Source: Microbacterium sp. USTB-Y (lineage in GTDB: Bacteria > Actinomycetota > Actinomycetes > Actinomycetales > Microbacteriaceae). From it: 64,000 nucleotides of DNA. Position 1 is the first letter of the stretch. The number at the start of each line of letters is the position of its first letter. Positions 53,507 through 62,124 of this stretch are shown here, piece after piece. The DNA lies in NCBI RefSeq assembly GCF_023703415.1, contig NZ_JAGMTU010000005.1, positions 310,001 through 374,000 of the forward strand, given 5' to 3'. The notes beneath the pieces are model-generated. The model saw only the letters and a program-made list of their open reading frames with translations, searched no databases and was not told where the DNA came from. The position numbers and the translations under genes were made by a program.

Positions 53507-56115
53507 GCGACGAAGTAGCCTCGATCAGCGTCAATCCGGACGAGGATGCCGAATCGGTGGAGTCAACCGAGCTTCTCGACCCAAGGGCACTGCTCGCCGA
53601 CTGGGCGAACGCCAATGATGAGTGGGTGCGCCTTCTCGTTGCTGAGGTCATTGCGAGCGCGCGCCCTGTTGGCGAGTCAACGATCGAGAAGGCGTACCAG
53701 CTGTTTCGCCAGGAGAAGGCCCTTGACAAGCGTGAGCTGCCGGTCGTCCCGCAGCTCAACGTCGAAGCCCGTCAGGACGAGTCAGCACCACCGCTGACTC
53801 TGACTCGGCTCTCTGAGGTTCACGGCATCAATGCGCTGGTGTCTGGATCGGTGATCGAGCCTCACGAGGGGTTGACGATCTTGTACGGCGAGAACGGCAC
53901 AGGGAAGACCGGTTACTCTCGTATCTTTAAGGCGCTCGCGAACAGCCGCACTGCCGACACGATCCTTGGTGATATCGAAGCGGACGCCGTCGAAGAGCAG
54001 AGCGCAACGCTCGAGTTCAGCCTTGGTGACGAGGCACAGACCCTTACTTGGACTGGTGAGCGAGGTGTCTCACCATTTACGAGAATGTCGATCTTCGATA
54101 GTCCCGCTGTCACGACGCATGTCGATGAAGACCTTGACTACGTTTACGTTCCGGCCGCGCTGGCGCTGTTCAAGCACGTCACTGCGGCGATCCAGGCGGT
54201 CACAGGTCAGGTCGACTCCGCTATTGCTGAGCTTGGCTCCGGGGGCACGGGGTTGCTCTCGCGATTCCAGCGCGGCTCCACCATCTATCCGCTTATCGAA
54301 ACGCTCGGTGCGTCCTCCGATCTGGTTGATCTCAAATCGAAGGCCAAGGTCGGTGAAGCTGACAACGCGGAACTTGATTCGCTGACCCAAGTGGTAGCGG
54401 CTCTACGCGCCAACACGATGGGCACACAGATCACAGCGCTCAAAAGCCAGCAGCGCGTCTTGACCCAGGCTGTAGCTGCAGCTGAAGCCCTGTCCACCTT
54501 CGACCAGACGGCCTACAACACGGCTCTGGCCAAACGGACACAACTCGCGACCGACTACGAGACCTTTCGCAGCGAACTCTTCGCCGTTGCCGATCTGCCC
54601 GCTGACCCCGACGACACATGGAACGACTTCATTGAGCGAGGCGAAATCTATCGCCAGCATCTCGTCGACCTCGAAGTACACGATGCGGATCGGTGCCTCT
54701 ACTGTCGTCAGCCTTTACTTGACCCCGCTCGAGATCTTCTTACGCGCTACTCGACCTACCTCGAAGACAAGATCTCGGAGGACATCCGCACGACCGACAC
54801 CGCGCTGGCCGCTTTCAAGCGTCAGATCGCCAACATCCAGGGCAACGAGATGGCGGCGTTCATCGACGAGTACAAACACTCCGACGAAGCCAACCGGCCA
54901 ACATACTTCGAACAGGTCGAGACGATCGAGAACACGCGGAGCGCGGTGACCGCTGCCCTCACCGATAACCTGCCGGTCGACATCAAGATCGCAGATCGGG
55001 TTACCCCAACGAAACGCACGGTCGCCGGTGCCCTGACAACTACTGGCGTGAGCATCACCGATCTCGAGAACCAGCAACAGAATCGGGTGAAGGTGCTCGA
55101 TGAGAGGCAGACAGAGTTGCTGGAGCTCAAGGACGCCGTCGAACTCGGCAAGTCATGGACACTGATTGAAACTCAGGTCAAGAGCGCCAAGGAAGCGGAC
55201 CGTCTGCGAACGCTCAAGAAGCCGATGTCGCAAATGGCCAGAGCGGTCACGGAACTCTCCAAGACCGCCAGCAACCACCTGATCAACCTGAGCTTCGACG
55301 GGCTGTTCCTTGAAGAGTGCGAGGCGCTCCGGACACCGCCGATGAAGCTGCAGTTCGTCGGACGGGACGGTAAGGCCCAGCGTCGCAAGGTCATGACCGG
55401 CAAACACAAGCCGTCGAAGGTGCTCTCCGAAGGCGAGCAAAAAGTGCTGGCACTCGCCGACTTCTTGGCCGAAGCGCGGCTTGCAGGCATTACAGCGCCG
55501 GTGATCTTCGATGACCCGGTTTCCAGTCTCGATCACCGTCGGGTCAACGAGGTCGCTGAGCGTATTGTGCGGCTATCTGACAATGTCCAGGTCATTGTCT
55601 TTACGCACGACATTCTTTTCGCCACAACTCTCATGACTCTTTCGGAAAAGTCGAAACGTTGTTCGCTATTTCAAATCACGGATGAGAACGGCAAAGGGCA
55701 GGTCAGTCGTGCGACAGGGTTGCGCACGGACTCGCTGAGCGCTATCAAGGGACGAATCAACGCAGCGATCCAGAACGCGAAGGCGCAGGAGGGCGAAGTG
55801 CGAGATGCCCTCGTGCGGATGGCCTACAGTCATGTCCGAGCGTGGTGTGAGGTATTCACCGAAGAAGAGCTGCTGAAGGGCGTCACCAAGCGCTACCGCG
55901 CGAATGTTCAGATGACGACACTGCCGAGCATCGACGGGAGCAAGCTCGACGATATCGGCCCCAAGGTAGCCGAAATCTTCGAGGTTGCCTGTCGGTACAT
56001 CGATGGTCACTCCCAGCCGCTTGTGACACTAGGGGTCAGCCCCACGCTCACCGGCTTGGAGCAGCACTGGGCGGAGCTACAGGAACTCAAGAAGGTTAAC
56101 GACAGCAAGTCGTGA
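53503..56115 (+). CDS. RloC/PrrC-like SMC-type ATPase with zinc hook and Rx4H motif
   Basis: This 870-residue AAA_13-type ATPase has Walker A GENGTGKT (129-136), long coiled-coil arms (about 300-600) with a Rad50-like zinc hook CLYC (398-401) near their apex, ABC signature LSEGE (641-645) and Walker B VIFDDPVSSLDH (667-678). The C-terminal 160 residues contain R772-x4-H777 (RMAYSH), a HEPN-type RNase motif. This is the plan of RloC, a DNA-damage-responsive anticodon nuclease. PrrC relatives lie inside type I restriction loci, as this gene does. tRNA cleavage is inferred, not shown. Confidence 0.82.
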   Translation: MSDEVASISVNPDEDAESVESTELLDPRALLADWANANDEWVRLLVAEVIASARPVGESTIEKAYQLFRQEKALDKRELPVVPQLNVEARQDESAPPLTLTRLSEVHGINALVSGSVIEPHEGLTILYGENGTGKTGYSRIFKALANSRTADTILGDIEADAVEEQSATLEFSLGDEAQTLTWTGERGVSPFTRMSIFDSPAVTTHVDEDLDYVYVPAALALFKHVTAAIQAVTGQVDSAIAELGSGGTGLLSRFQRGSTIYPLIETLGASSDLVDLKSKAKVGEADNAELDSLTQVVAALRANTMGTQITALKSQQRVLTQAVAAAEALSTFDQTAYNTALAKRTQLATDYETFRSELFAVADLPADPDDTWNDFIERGEIYRQHLVDLEVHDADRCLYCRQPLLDPARDLLTRYSTYLEDKISEDIRTTDTALAAFKRQIANIQGNEMAAFIDEYKHSDEANRPTYFEQVETIENTRSAVTAALTDNLPVDIKIADRVTPTKRTVAGALTTTGVSITDLENQQQNRVKVLDERQTELLELKDAVELGKSWTLIETQVKSAKEADRLRTLKKPMSQMARAVTELSKTASNHLINLSFDGLFLEECEALRTPPMKLQFVGRDGKAQRRKVMTGKHKPSKVLSEGEQKVLALADFLAEARLAGITAPVIFDDPVSSLDHRRVNEVAERIVRLSDNVQVIVFTHDILFATTLMTLSEKSKRCSLFQITDENGKGQVSRATGLRTDSLSAIKGRINAAIQNAKAQEGEVRDALVRMAYSHVRAWCEVFTEEELLKGVTKRYRANVQMTTLPSIDGSKLDDIGPKVAEIFEVACRYIDGHSQPLVTLGVSPTLTGLEQHWAELQELKKVNDSKS

Positions 56116-56130
56116 CGTGGAGCCGTCCCG

Positions 56131-56559
56131 CTACGACGCCTGATCATGTCCGTGAGCGTCGCGCGTGGGGATCCCTCGCACCTTCAACTGATGGAGCACC
56201 GTAGTCGCGTTGAACCCGAGGCGGTCCCCGACCTTTGCAAGTGAGTAGCCAGTCTCGTAGAGGTGAACCATTCTGTCGATTTGCTCAGGTGTCGGCGAGC
56301 CGCGTCGCAGGGCGACGCCTTGCCGTTTCAAGACAGCGCTGATCGTGACGCGATGACAGCCGTACTCGGCGGCAAGTTCGTAGACGGTCTTCCCTGTCTC
56401 ATAGGCGGTGACGATCTGGCTAACCTTCTCGTCCGAGAGTCGCGGCTGCGTCGAGCGCTTACGATGTCTGTTCTCCTGCGGAAGCTCGCGGACTGGATCG
56501 GTTGAGAGGTGACGGTGTGCCTTCCGCAATTCGTTTGCATGCGAGGAGAACAGTCCCAC
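56131..56559 (-). CDS. Tandem-HTH segment; likely the detached C-terminus of the recombinase
   Basis: This 142-codon frame (GTG at 56559) encodes a short charged start (HANELRKAHRHLST), a basic stretch, and two HTH units of resolvase/Hin type ('VYELAAEYGCHRVTISAVLK' and 'SLAKVGDRLGFNATTVLHQL'). There is no ribosome site before the GTG, and an in-frame stop lies only 21 nt upstream in host sequence. The frame begins exactly at the CCACC core shared with attL, and rejoining there makes it continuous with the recombinase. In the integrated state it is probably silent. Confidence 0.75.
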   Translation of the reverse strand: MGLFSSHANELRKAHRHLSTDPVRELPQENRHRKRSTQPRLSDEKVSQIVTAYETGKTVYELAAEYGCHRVTISAVLKRQGVALRRGSPTPEQIDRMVHLYETGYSLAKVGDRLGFNATTVLHQLKVRGIPTRDAHGHDQAS

Positions 56560-56560
56560 C
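56556..56560. other. attR core (CCACC) of the integrative element
   Basis: This copy of CCACC marks the right junction. Immediately to its right, host sequence resumes with GGAACA and then a hairpin terminator that suits tRNA-Ala. Confidence 0.65.
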
Positions 56561-56566
56561 GGAACA

Positions 56567-56597
56567 GAAGGCCCCGAGCATCACGCTCGGGGCCTTC
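56567..56597. terminator. Hairpin terminator, originally next to tRNA-Ala
   Basis: GAAGGCCCCGAGC pairs perfectly with GCTCGGGGCCTTC around ATCAC. It now lies downstream of the aldehyde dehydrogenase gene (minus strand) and at the element's right edge. In an element-free chromosome it would sit about 8 nt after tRNA-Ala. Confidence 0.9.
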
Positions 56598-56634
56598 GTC
56601 GTATGCGGATCGTGATCGGCGAGCCGGCGCCGGC

Positions 56635-58125
56635 TCACGCCCCGACGAGCACGCCGTCCTCTCGACGCGGAATGCCGAGCGGGTTCCCGTCGCGCAGTTC
56701 GGCCGGCAGGACCGACGCGGGGGCGTCCTGGTAGGTCAGCGGCGTGAGGAAACGGCGGATCGCCGTGGCGCCCACCGAGGTGTGCACCGATGCCGTCGAC
56801 GCGGGCCAGGGGCCGCCGTGGTGCTGCGCCCATGCGATCGCGACTCCGGTGGGCCAGCCGTTGTAGAGCACCCGTCCGGCGACGCGGGCGAGGGCGGCGG
56901 TCATCCCGTCCAGCAGTGCGGGATCCTCCTCCGCTCCGTGCCACAGGGTGCCGGTGAGGCTTCCCTCGAGCAGGCTGAGGGCGCGCTCGAGCTCCGCGAC
57001 GTCGCGGTAGCGGACCAGCAGGGTCAGGGGGCCGAAGTGCTCCTCCTGGAACGCCCCGGGATCCGCTGCGAAGGCCGACGCCGTCGTCGCCGCGACGATC
57101 GGCGTGGTTCCGTCCTCGGCGCCCTGGGCGACGGCCAGCACGGCGACGTCGTCCCGAGCGGCGAGCACCGAGCCGCTCGCGGCGAAGGCCTCGGCGATGC
57201 CCGCGGTGAGCAGGCGCTGTCCGGGGGTGGAGGCGACCGCGGTGGTGAGCGCCTGCTCGAAGGCCTCGGCGCCGTCGCCCGGCACGAACACCAGCCCGGG
57301 CTTCGTGCAGTACTGCCCGCCGTCGCGCGTGAAGGAGGCGGCGAGGCCGGCGGCGAGTTCGGCGCCGTGCTCGGCGAGCGCCGCGGGTGTCACGACGACC
57401 GGGTTGACGGATCCGAGCTCGCCGTAGAACGGGATCGGATCGGGCCGCTCGCACGCCAGATCGAACAGCGCGCGTCCGCCCCGGGTGGATCCGGTGAACC
57501 CGACGGCCCGCACGAGCGGGTGGCGCACGAGCGTCCGCCCGGCGTCCAGGCCCTCCACCAGCACGAGGGCGTCGGCGGGGCCGTCCGCCTCGGCGAGGGC
57601 GGCACGGGCGATGTCCGCGACCCGGCGCGACAGCGCGGGGTGCCCGGGGTGCGCCTTCACCACGACCGGGCAGCCCGCGGCCAGGGCCGAGGCCGTGTCG
57701 TTGCCCAGCACGGAGAACGCGAACGGGAAGTTCGACGCGGCGAACACCGCGACCACCCCGAGTGGACGCAGGATCCGGCGCAGGTCGGGCCGGGGCGGGA
57801 GGAGTGCCGGATCCGGTCCGTCCACCGTGGCCTCGAGGTAGGAGCCCTCCTCGATGACGTCTGCGAAGAACCGCAGCTGGGTCGCCGTGCGGACGACCTC
57901 GCCGCTCAGCCGCGCGGCGCTCAGGTGGGTCTCGCGGTGCGCGATCCCGACGAGCTCCTCGGTGTGCGCGCTCAGAGCGTCGGCGAGGGCGCGCAGCCAG
58001 CGCGCCCGTGCTTCGCGGGAGGAGCGTTCGAGGCCGGAGCCGGCGGCCGCGCGCACGGCTCGATCCACCGGATCGGTTGCGATCGCGGCCGCCGGATCCG
58101 GCTCATGCATCAGAAGCCCGTCCAT
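56635..58125 (-). CDS. Aldehyde dehydrogenase (NADP+), semialdehyde type
   Basis: This 496-residue ALDH resembles the alpha-ketoglutaric-semialdehyde dehydrogenase group. Asn132 (SNFPF), Lys157, Glu236 (YGELGSVNP) and nucleophile Cys273 (GGQYCTKPG) form the active site. It oxidises an aldehyde to an acid with NAD(P)+. As the last gene of a four-gene operon with an amine oxidase, CoA-transferase and glutaryl-CoA-dehydrogenase-like gene, glutarate semialdehyde is a plausible substrate. It starts 1 nt after the preceding stop; an internal ATG at 58110 is an alternative start. Confidence 0.9.
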   Translation of the reverse strand: MDGLLMHEPDPAAAIATDPVDRAVRAAAGSGLERSSREARARWLRALADALSAHTEELVGIAHRETHLSAARLSGEVVRTATQLRFFADVIEEGSYLEATVDGPDPALLPPRPDLRRILRPLGVVAVFAASNFPFAFSVLGNDTASALAAGCPVVVKAHPGHPALSRRVADIARAALAEADGPADALVLVEGLDAGRTLVRHPLVRAVGFTGSTRGGRALFDLACERPDPIPFYGELGSVNPVVVTPAALAEHGAELAAGLAASFTRDGGQYCTKPGLVFVPGDGAEAFEQALTTAVASTPGQRLLTAGIAEAFAASGSVLAARDDVAVLAVAQGAEDGTTPIVAATTASAFAADPGAFQEEHFGPLTLLVRYRDVAELERALSLLEGSLTGTLWHGAEEDPALLDGMTAALARVAGRVLYNGWPTGVAIAWAQHHGGPWPASTASVHTSVGATAIRRFLTPLTYQDAPASVLPAELRDGNPLGIPRREDGVLVGA

Positions 58126-58126
58126 C

Positions 58127-59332
58127 TCAGAACGCGTTCAGTCCGGTCAGCGCCCGCCCGAGCACCAGCTGATGGATCTCATCGGTGCCCTCGTAGGTGC
58201 GCACCGACTCGAGGTTCGCGGCGTGGCGCATGACCGGGAAGGCGCCGGTGATGCCGTCGCCGCCGAGGATCGTGCGCGCCTGGTGCGCGATCTCCAGCGC
58301 CTCGCGGACGCTGTTGAGCTTGCCGACCGAGATCTGCGCGGGCGTGAGCGCGCCGCGCTCCTTGAGGCGCCCGAGGTGCAGGGCCAGCAGGATCCCCTTC
58401 TCGACCTCGAGCAGCATGTCGGCGAGCTTGGCCTGGGTGAGCTGGTTGGCGCCGATCGGCTTGCCGAACACCTCACGGGTCGTCGAGCGTTCGAGCGCCG
58501 CCTCGAGGCAGCTGCGCGCCGCGCCCATCGCGCCCCAGACGATGCCGTAGCGGGCCTCGTTGAGACACCCGAACGGGCCGGACAGCCCGCGGGCGCCGGG
58601 CAGGAGCGCGTCGGCCGGGAGGCGCACGCCGTCGAGTGCGATGTCGCACTGCACCGAGGCGCGCATGGAGAGCTTGCCGGCGATCGGCGTCGCGGTGAAG
58701 CCGGGGGTGGCGGTCGGCACCAGGAAGCCGCGCACGGCCTGGCCGCCCTCGCCGAACGACGGATCGTCGACACGCGCCCAGACCACGGCGACGTCGGCGA
58801 GGGAGGCGAGGCCGATCCAGCGCTTGGCGCCGTCGAGGACCCATGCGTCGCCGTCACGGCGAGCGGTCGTCGTCATCGCCGCGGGATCGCTGCCGCCCTG
58901 CGGCTCGGTCAGCGCGAAGCACCCGACGAGCTCGCCCGCGGCCATGCCGGGCAGCCACCGCTGCTTCTGCTCCTCGGATCCGTACTTCGCGATGGCGCTC
59001 ATGGCGAGGGATCCCTGCACGGACACGAACGTGCGCCACCCGCTGTCGGCCGCTTCCAGCTCGAGGCAGACCAGCCCGTAAGAGACGGCGCCGGCGCCCG
59101 CGCAGCCGTAGCCGCTGAGGTGCATGCCGAGGAAGCCCGCCGCACCGAGCTCGGGGATCAGCTCGCGCCGGAAGTGCGCCTTCTCGAAGTCGTCCTCGAT
59201 GATCGGAAGGATCCGCTCCTGCGCGAAGGCGCGCGCCTTCTGCTGCCAGTCGCGCTCCTCCTCGCTGAGCAGGGCGTCGAAATCGAAGACCGCGTCGATC
59301 CTCGGTGCGCGGGGGAGGGGTGGGGTGGTCAT
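58127..59332 (-). CDS. gcdH: Acyl-CoA dehydrogenase, glutaryl-CoA dehydrogenase type
   Basis: This 401-residue FAD enzyme carries glutaryl-CoA dehydrogenase hallmarks: 'HLSGYGCAGAGAVSYGL' (71-87), Arg100 in SGWRTFVSVQGSL (substrate carboxylate binder in the family), 'LTEPQGGSDP', and catalytic Glu381 in TYEGTDEIH followed by 'LVLGRALTGLNAF'. The expected reaction is glutaryl-CoA to crotonyl-CoA plus CO2. Its ATG overlaps the CoA-transferase stop (ATGA). The neighbours supply glutaryl-CoA formation. Confidence 0.88.
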   Translation of the reverse strand: MTTPPLPRAPRIDAVFDFDALLSEEERDWQQKARAFAQERILPIIEDDFEKAHFRRELIPELGAAGFLGMHLSGYGCAGAGAVSYGLVCLELEAADSGWRTFVSVQGSLAMSAIAKYGSEEQKQRWLPGMAAGELVGCFALTEPQGGSDPAAMTTTARRDGDAWVLDGAKRWIGLASLADVAVVWARVDDPSFGEGGQAVRGFLVPTATPGFTATPIAGKLSMRASVQCDIALDGVRLPADALLPGARGLSGPFGCLNEARYGIVWGAMGAARSCLEAALERSTTREVFGKPIGANQLTQAKLADMLLEVEKGILLALHLGRLKERGALTPAQISVGKLNSVREALEIAHQARTILGGDGITGAFPVMRHAANLESVRTYEGTDEIHQLVLGRALTGLNAF

Positions 59333-60483
59333 GAGGGGTCCTTCCGGGGGTGCCAGTCGGCGCCGGCGGCGGCGTCGAGGGCCGGCGGTGCAGTGCGGTA
59401 GCGGGCGGGGGTGGTGCTCAGCCCGATGGGGCTGGCGATCGTGCGGGAGGGGCCGAGTCCGACCACGGTATCGAGGCCCAGCGCCTCGGCGAAAGCGATC
59501 GCCTCGGCGACGTCGTTCACGAGGCCCGCGGGGATCCGGGCCGTGCGGAACCGCTCGATCCAGGTCCCGGCGGGAGCGGCGGCCAGCGCGGCTTCGATCT
59601 CGGCGGTCAGGGGCTCGCGGTGGGCGACGCGGTCGGTGTTGGTCGCGAAGCGCGGATCCTCGGCGAGCCCGGGCCGTCCGAGCGTCGTCGCGAGCGCGGC
59701 GAACTGGCGGTCGTTCCCGACCGCGATCACGAGGTCGCGGTCGGCCGCACGGAACAGCGCGTAGGGCGCGATCGAGGGGTGCGCGTTGCCGAGCCGCTGC
59801 GGGGGCCGGCCGGTCGCGAGCGTCGATGCGGCCTGATTGGTCAGCGCCGAGAGCAGGCTGTGCAGCAGGTTCACCTCGACCCGCTGCCCCTCGCCGGTGC
59901 GGTCGCGCTCGCGCAGGGCGAGCAGGATCCCGTTCACCGCGTTCTGCCCGCAGAGGACGTCGACGAGCGCGACGCCCGCCTTCGTCGCCGGGCCGTCCGG
60001 ATCCCCGGTGATCGACATGAGGCCGCCGACCGCCTGCACGAGCAGGTCGTAGCCGGCGAGCTCGGCCCCGGCGCCCGCGCCGAAGCCGGTGATCGAGCAG
60101 TACACGACCGCGGGGTTGCGCGCCCGCACGGCGGCGTGGTCCAGCCCGAAGCGCGCCATGACGCCCGGGCGGAAGTTCTCCACGACGACGTCGGCGGACG
60201 CGGCGAGGCGGATCGCCTCCGTGCGTCCCGCCTCGGTGGCGAGGTCGAGTGCGACCGAGCGCTTGTTGCGGTTCACGCTGCCGAAGTAGGTCGCGGTGCC
60301 CTCGGCGTCGACCGGAGGGCGCCAGTGCCGGGTGTCGTCGCCCGCCTGCGGCTCGACCTTGATCACGTCGGCGCCGAAGTCGGCGAGCGTCATGGTCGCG
60401 TAGGGCCCGGCGAGCACACGGGAGAAGTCCGCGACGCGCACGCCGTCGAGCGGCCCGCGCGGTTCGTTCCTCTGCTCGCTCAT
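59329..60483 (-). CDS. CaiB/BaiF family CoA-transferase (possible succinyl-CoA:glutarate type)
   Basis: This 384-residue class III CoA-transferase has 'VLAGPYATMTLADFGADVIKVE' near the start and catalytic Asp175 in 'ALVDVLCGQ'. It moves CoA between carboxylates through an aspartyl-CoA thioester. Pairing with a glutaryl-CoA-dehydrogenase-like enzyme suggests glutarate as acceptor, as for SUGCT; formyl- or carnitine-type activity is possible. The ATG at 60483 was chosen over 60510 because of GAGG upstream. It overlaps the gcdH-like gene by 4 bp. Confidence 0.88.
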   Translation of the reverse strand: MSEQRNEPRGPLDGVRVADFSRVLAGPYATMTLADFGADVIKVEPQAGDDTRHWRPPVDAEGTATYFGSVNRNKRSVALDLATEAGRTEAIRLAASADVVVENFRPGVMARFGLDHAAVRARNPAVVYCSITGFGAGAGAELAGYDLLVQAVGGLMSITGDPDGPATKAGVALVDVLCGQNAVNGILLALRERDRTGEGQRVEVNLLHSLLSALTNQAASTLATGRPPQRLGNAHPSIAPYALFRAADRDLVIAVGNDRQFAALATTLGRPGLAEDPRFATNTDRVAHREPLTAEIEAALAAAPAGTWIERFRTARIPAGLVNDVAEAIAFAEALGLDTVVGLGPSRTIASPIGLSTTPARYRTAPPALDAAAGADWHPRKDPS

Positions 60484-60493
60484 GCGTGCCGCC

Positions 60494-61987
60494 TCACTCG
60501 GCCGCGACACCGACGAGCGCGGCTTCGGGCGACATCGCGCCGGACGCGACGAAGCCCGCGTCGATGCGGCGCGCGGTGTCGGATCCGATCCGCACCCCTC
60601 CGTCGACGTGCATGTAGCCGGCGCCCTGGATGTCGGAGCTCGCGAAGTACAGCGGGCCGACCGGCCGGTTCTGCAGGTGCCCCCAGCGACTGAGCCCGCC
60701 GAGGTCGTAGCTCGAAGCGTAGGCGCCGCGCGTGTAGCGCTCGCTGCCCCAATCCGAGAGGAAGAAGGCGAGGGGATGCCGCGCCTCGTCGCCGAAGTAG
60801 GCCGCGAACGAGTCGAGAACGGCCCGGCGGCGCTCGGCCTCGGGCAGCGCCCAGGCCTCCTCCGCGCGCGCTCCCGCGATGAATCCGACGAGCGTGCCCC
60901 GCTCCTCGTGCGGCGAGGTGTTGTCGTAGACCTCGCAGACCAGCTCCCGGGATCCGAAGCCCGTGCCGCTCAGGCCCTCTTCGCGCCAGAACGGGCGCTC
61001 GTACGCGGCCTGCGCCTTGATCACGAGCCCCATCGACTGGTGCTGGTGCGCGACCTGCTGCAGCCGGGGCAGCGCGGGGACGTAGTCGATCGTGGAGTAG
61101 AGGTTCGGCGGCAGTGCGATCACCGCGGAGCGCGCGTGCACCCGGAGCCCGTCGCCGATCGCCACGACTTCCCCCGGAGCCCCGTCGGCGGTCGCACTCC
61201 ACTGGATGCGGCGCACCGGCGTCGACAGGTGCACGACCTCGTCGCCCAGTTCCGCCGCGATCTGCTCCGAGACCGACTGCATCCCGCCGACCACCCGCTC
61301 GTCGAGCAGCAGCCCCTCGTCGATGAGGTTCTCGAACGACTCCGCGGAGGCGACCATGAGCATGGCCTGCAGCACCGAGAACGCGTGCGAGGGCTTGGTG
61401 AGCATGCCCGCCGCGATGTAATGGTCCACGATCCGGATCGCCTCCTCGTCGTCGGAGAGCGACGCGAGCCAGCTGCCGAACGGCATACGGTCGAGCTCGC
61501 CGGCGCGCGGGTGGTCCCAGGGTGCGTCGACGTCGAGCTCGGCGGCGAGGGCGTCGAGCGCCGCGACGAGCCGGTCGATCTCGGCGAGGGTCTCGTCGCC
61601 GACGGGGAAGGATCCGGTGAAGGCGCGGCGCTCACCGTCCGGGCCGAGGTACACCGAGTTCCCGTCGCGGTAGCGCGAGAAGGTCTCCTTGCCGAGTTCG
61701 GCCAGGAGCGCCTTGAGCGCGGTCTGCTCCACGGAGATCCACTGCCCGCCGAGTTCGAGGAAGGAGCCGTCGATCGTCTGCGACCAGGTGCGCCCGCCCA
61801 CCCGGTCGCGGGCCTCGAGCACCGCGACCGTACGGCCGGCCTCGACCAGCCGGCGCGCGGCCACGAGCCCGGTGATCCCGGCTCCGATCACGACGACGTC
61901 GCGGTCGATCCGGGTCGTGGCGTGCTCGGCGGGCCCCTCACCGGGGGCGGTGGCCTCGTCGGCAAGGTCGATCGCGGGCGTGCTCAT
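60494..61987 (-). CDS. Flavin-dependent amine oxidase
   Basis: This 497-residue FAD amine oxidase of the monoamine/putrescine oxidase family has the dinucleotide motif GAGITG (35-40), 'LEARDRVGGRTWSQTIDGSF' and 'ELGGQWIS', and a C-terminal FAD motif near 'IQGAGYMHVDGGVRIGSD'. It converts primary amines to aldehydes with H2O2. It is the first gene of the operon, 10 bp before the CoA-transferase gene, and divergent from a TetR gene. The likely substrate is a diamine or omega-amino compound. Confidence 0.9.
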   Translation of the reverse strand: MSTPAIDLADEATAPGEGPAEHATTRIDRDVVVIGAGITGLVAARRLVEAGRTVAVLEARDRVGGRTWSQTIDGSFLELGGQWISVEQTALKALLAELGKETFSRYRDGNSVYLGPDGERRAFTGSFPVGDETLAEIDRLVAALDALAAELDVDAPWDHPRAGELDRMPFGSWLASLSDDEEAIRIVDHYIAAGMLTKPSHAFSVLQAMLMVASAESFENLIDEGLLLDERVVGGMQSVSEQIAAELGDEVVHLSTPVRRIQWSATADGAPGEVVAIGDGLRVHARSAVIALPPNLYSTIDYVPALPRLQQVAHQHQSMGLVIKAQAAYERPFWREEGLSGTGFGSRELVCEVYDNTSPHEERGTLVGFIAGARAEEAWALPEAERRRAVLDSFAAYFGDEARHPLAFFLSDWGSERYTRGAYASSYDLGGLSRWGHLQNRPVGPLYFASSDIQGAGYMHVDGGVRIGSDTARRIDAGFVASGAMSPEAALVGVAAE

Positions 61988-62124
61988 GGCGGTCCTTTCC
62001 CGTCGATCCGCTCGGGCTTCCGCGCGTCGCTGCGTGGTGCGGCGGATGACGTCACGATGCTAGGGTCCCGGGCGCGCACCGGACGAGCAGGGGAGGCGTA
62101 TCGTTTATTTCTGATCCGTGGGCA

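Larger units (their letters stand above)
37224..56560. mobile_element. 19.3-kb integrative/mobilizable element in tRNA-Ala
   Basis: The element runs between CCACC cores, a spacing of 19,332 bp. It contains a large serine recombinase at the left end, transfer-type genes (replication-relaxation protein, VirD4/TraD-like ATPase), an MT-A70 methyltransferase, small accessory genes, and a type I restriction plus ATPase defence operon. Base composition is visibly less GC-rich and codon use differs from the flanks, especially in hsdS. No relaxase with a clear HUH motif, no VirB4 and no replication initiator were recognised, so it is probably mobilizable rather than self-transmissible. Confidence 0.85.

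Noticed and set aside
56131..56559. Free-standing HTH transcription factor
   Set aside because: The GTG has no ribosome site, an in-frame stop lies 21 nt upstream, and the frame begins at the attachment core; it fits better as the displaced C-terminus of the recombinase.
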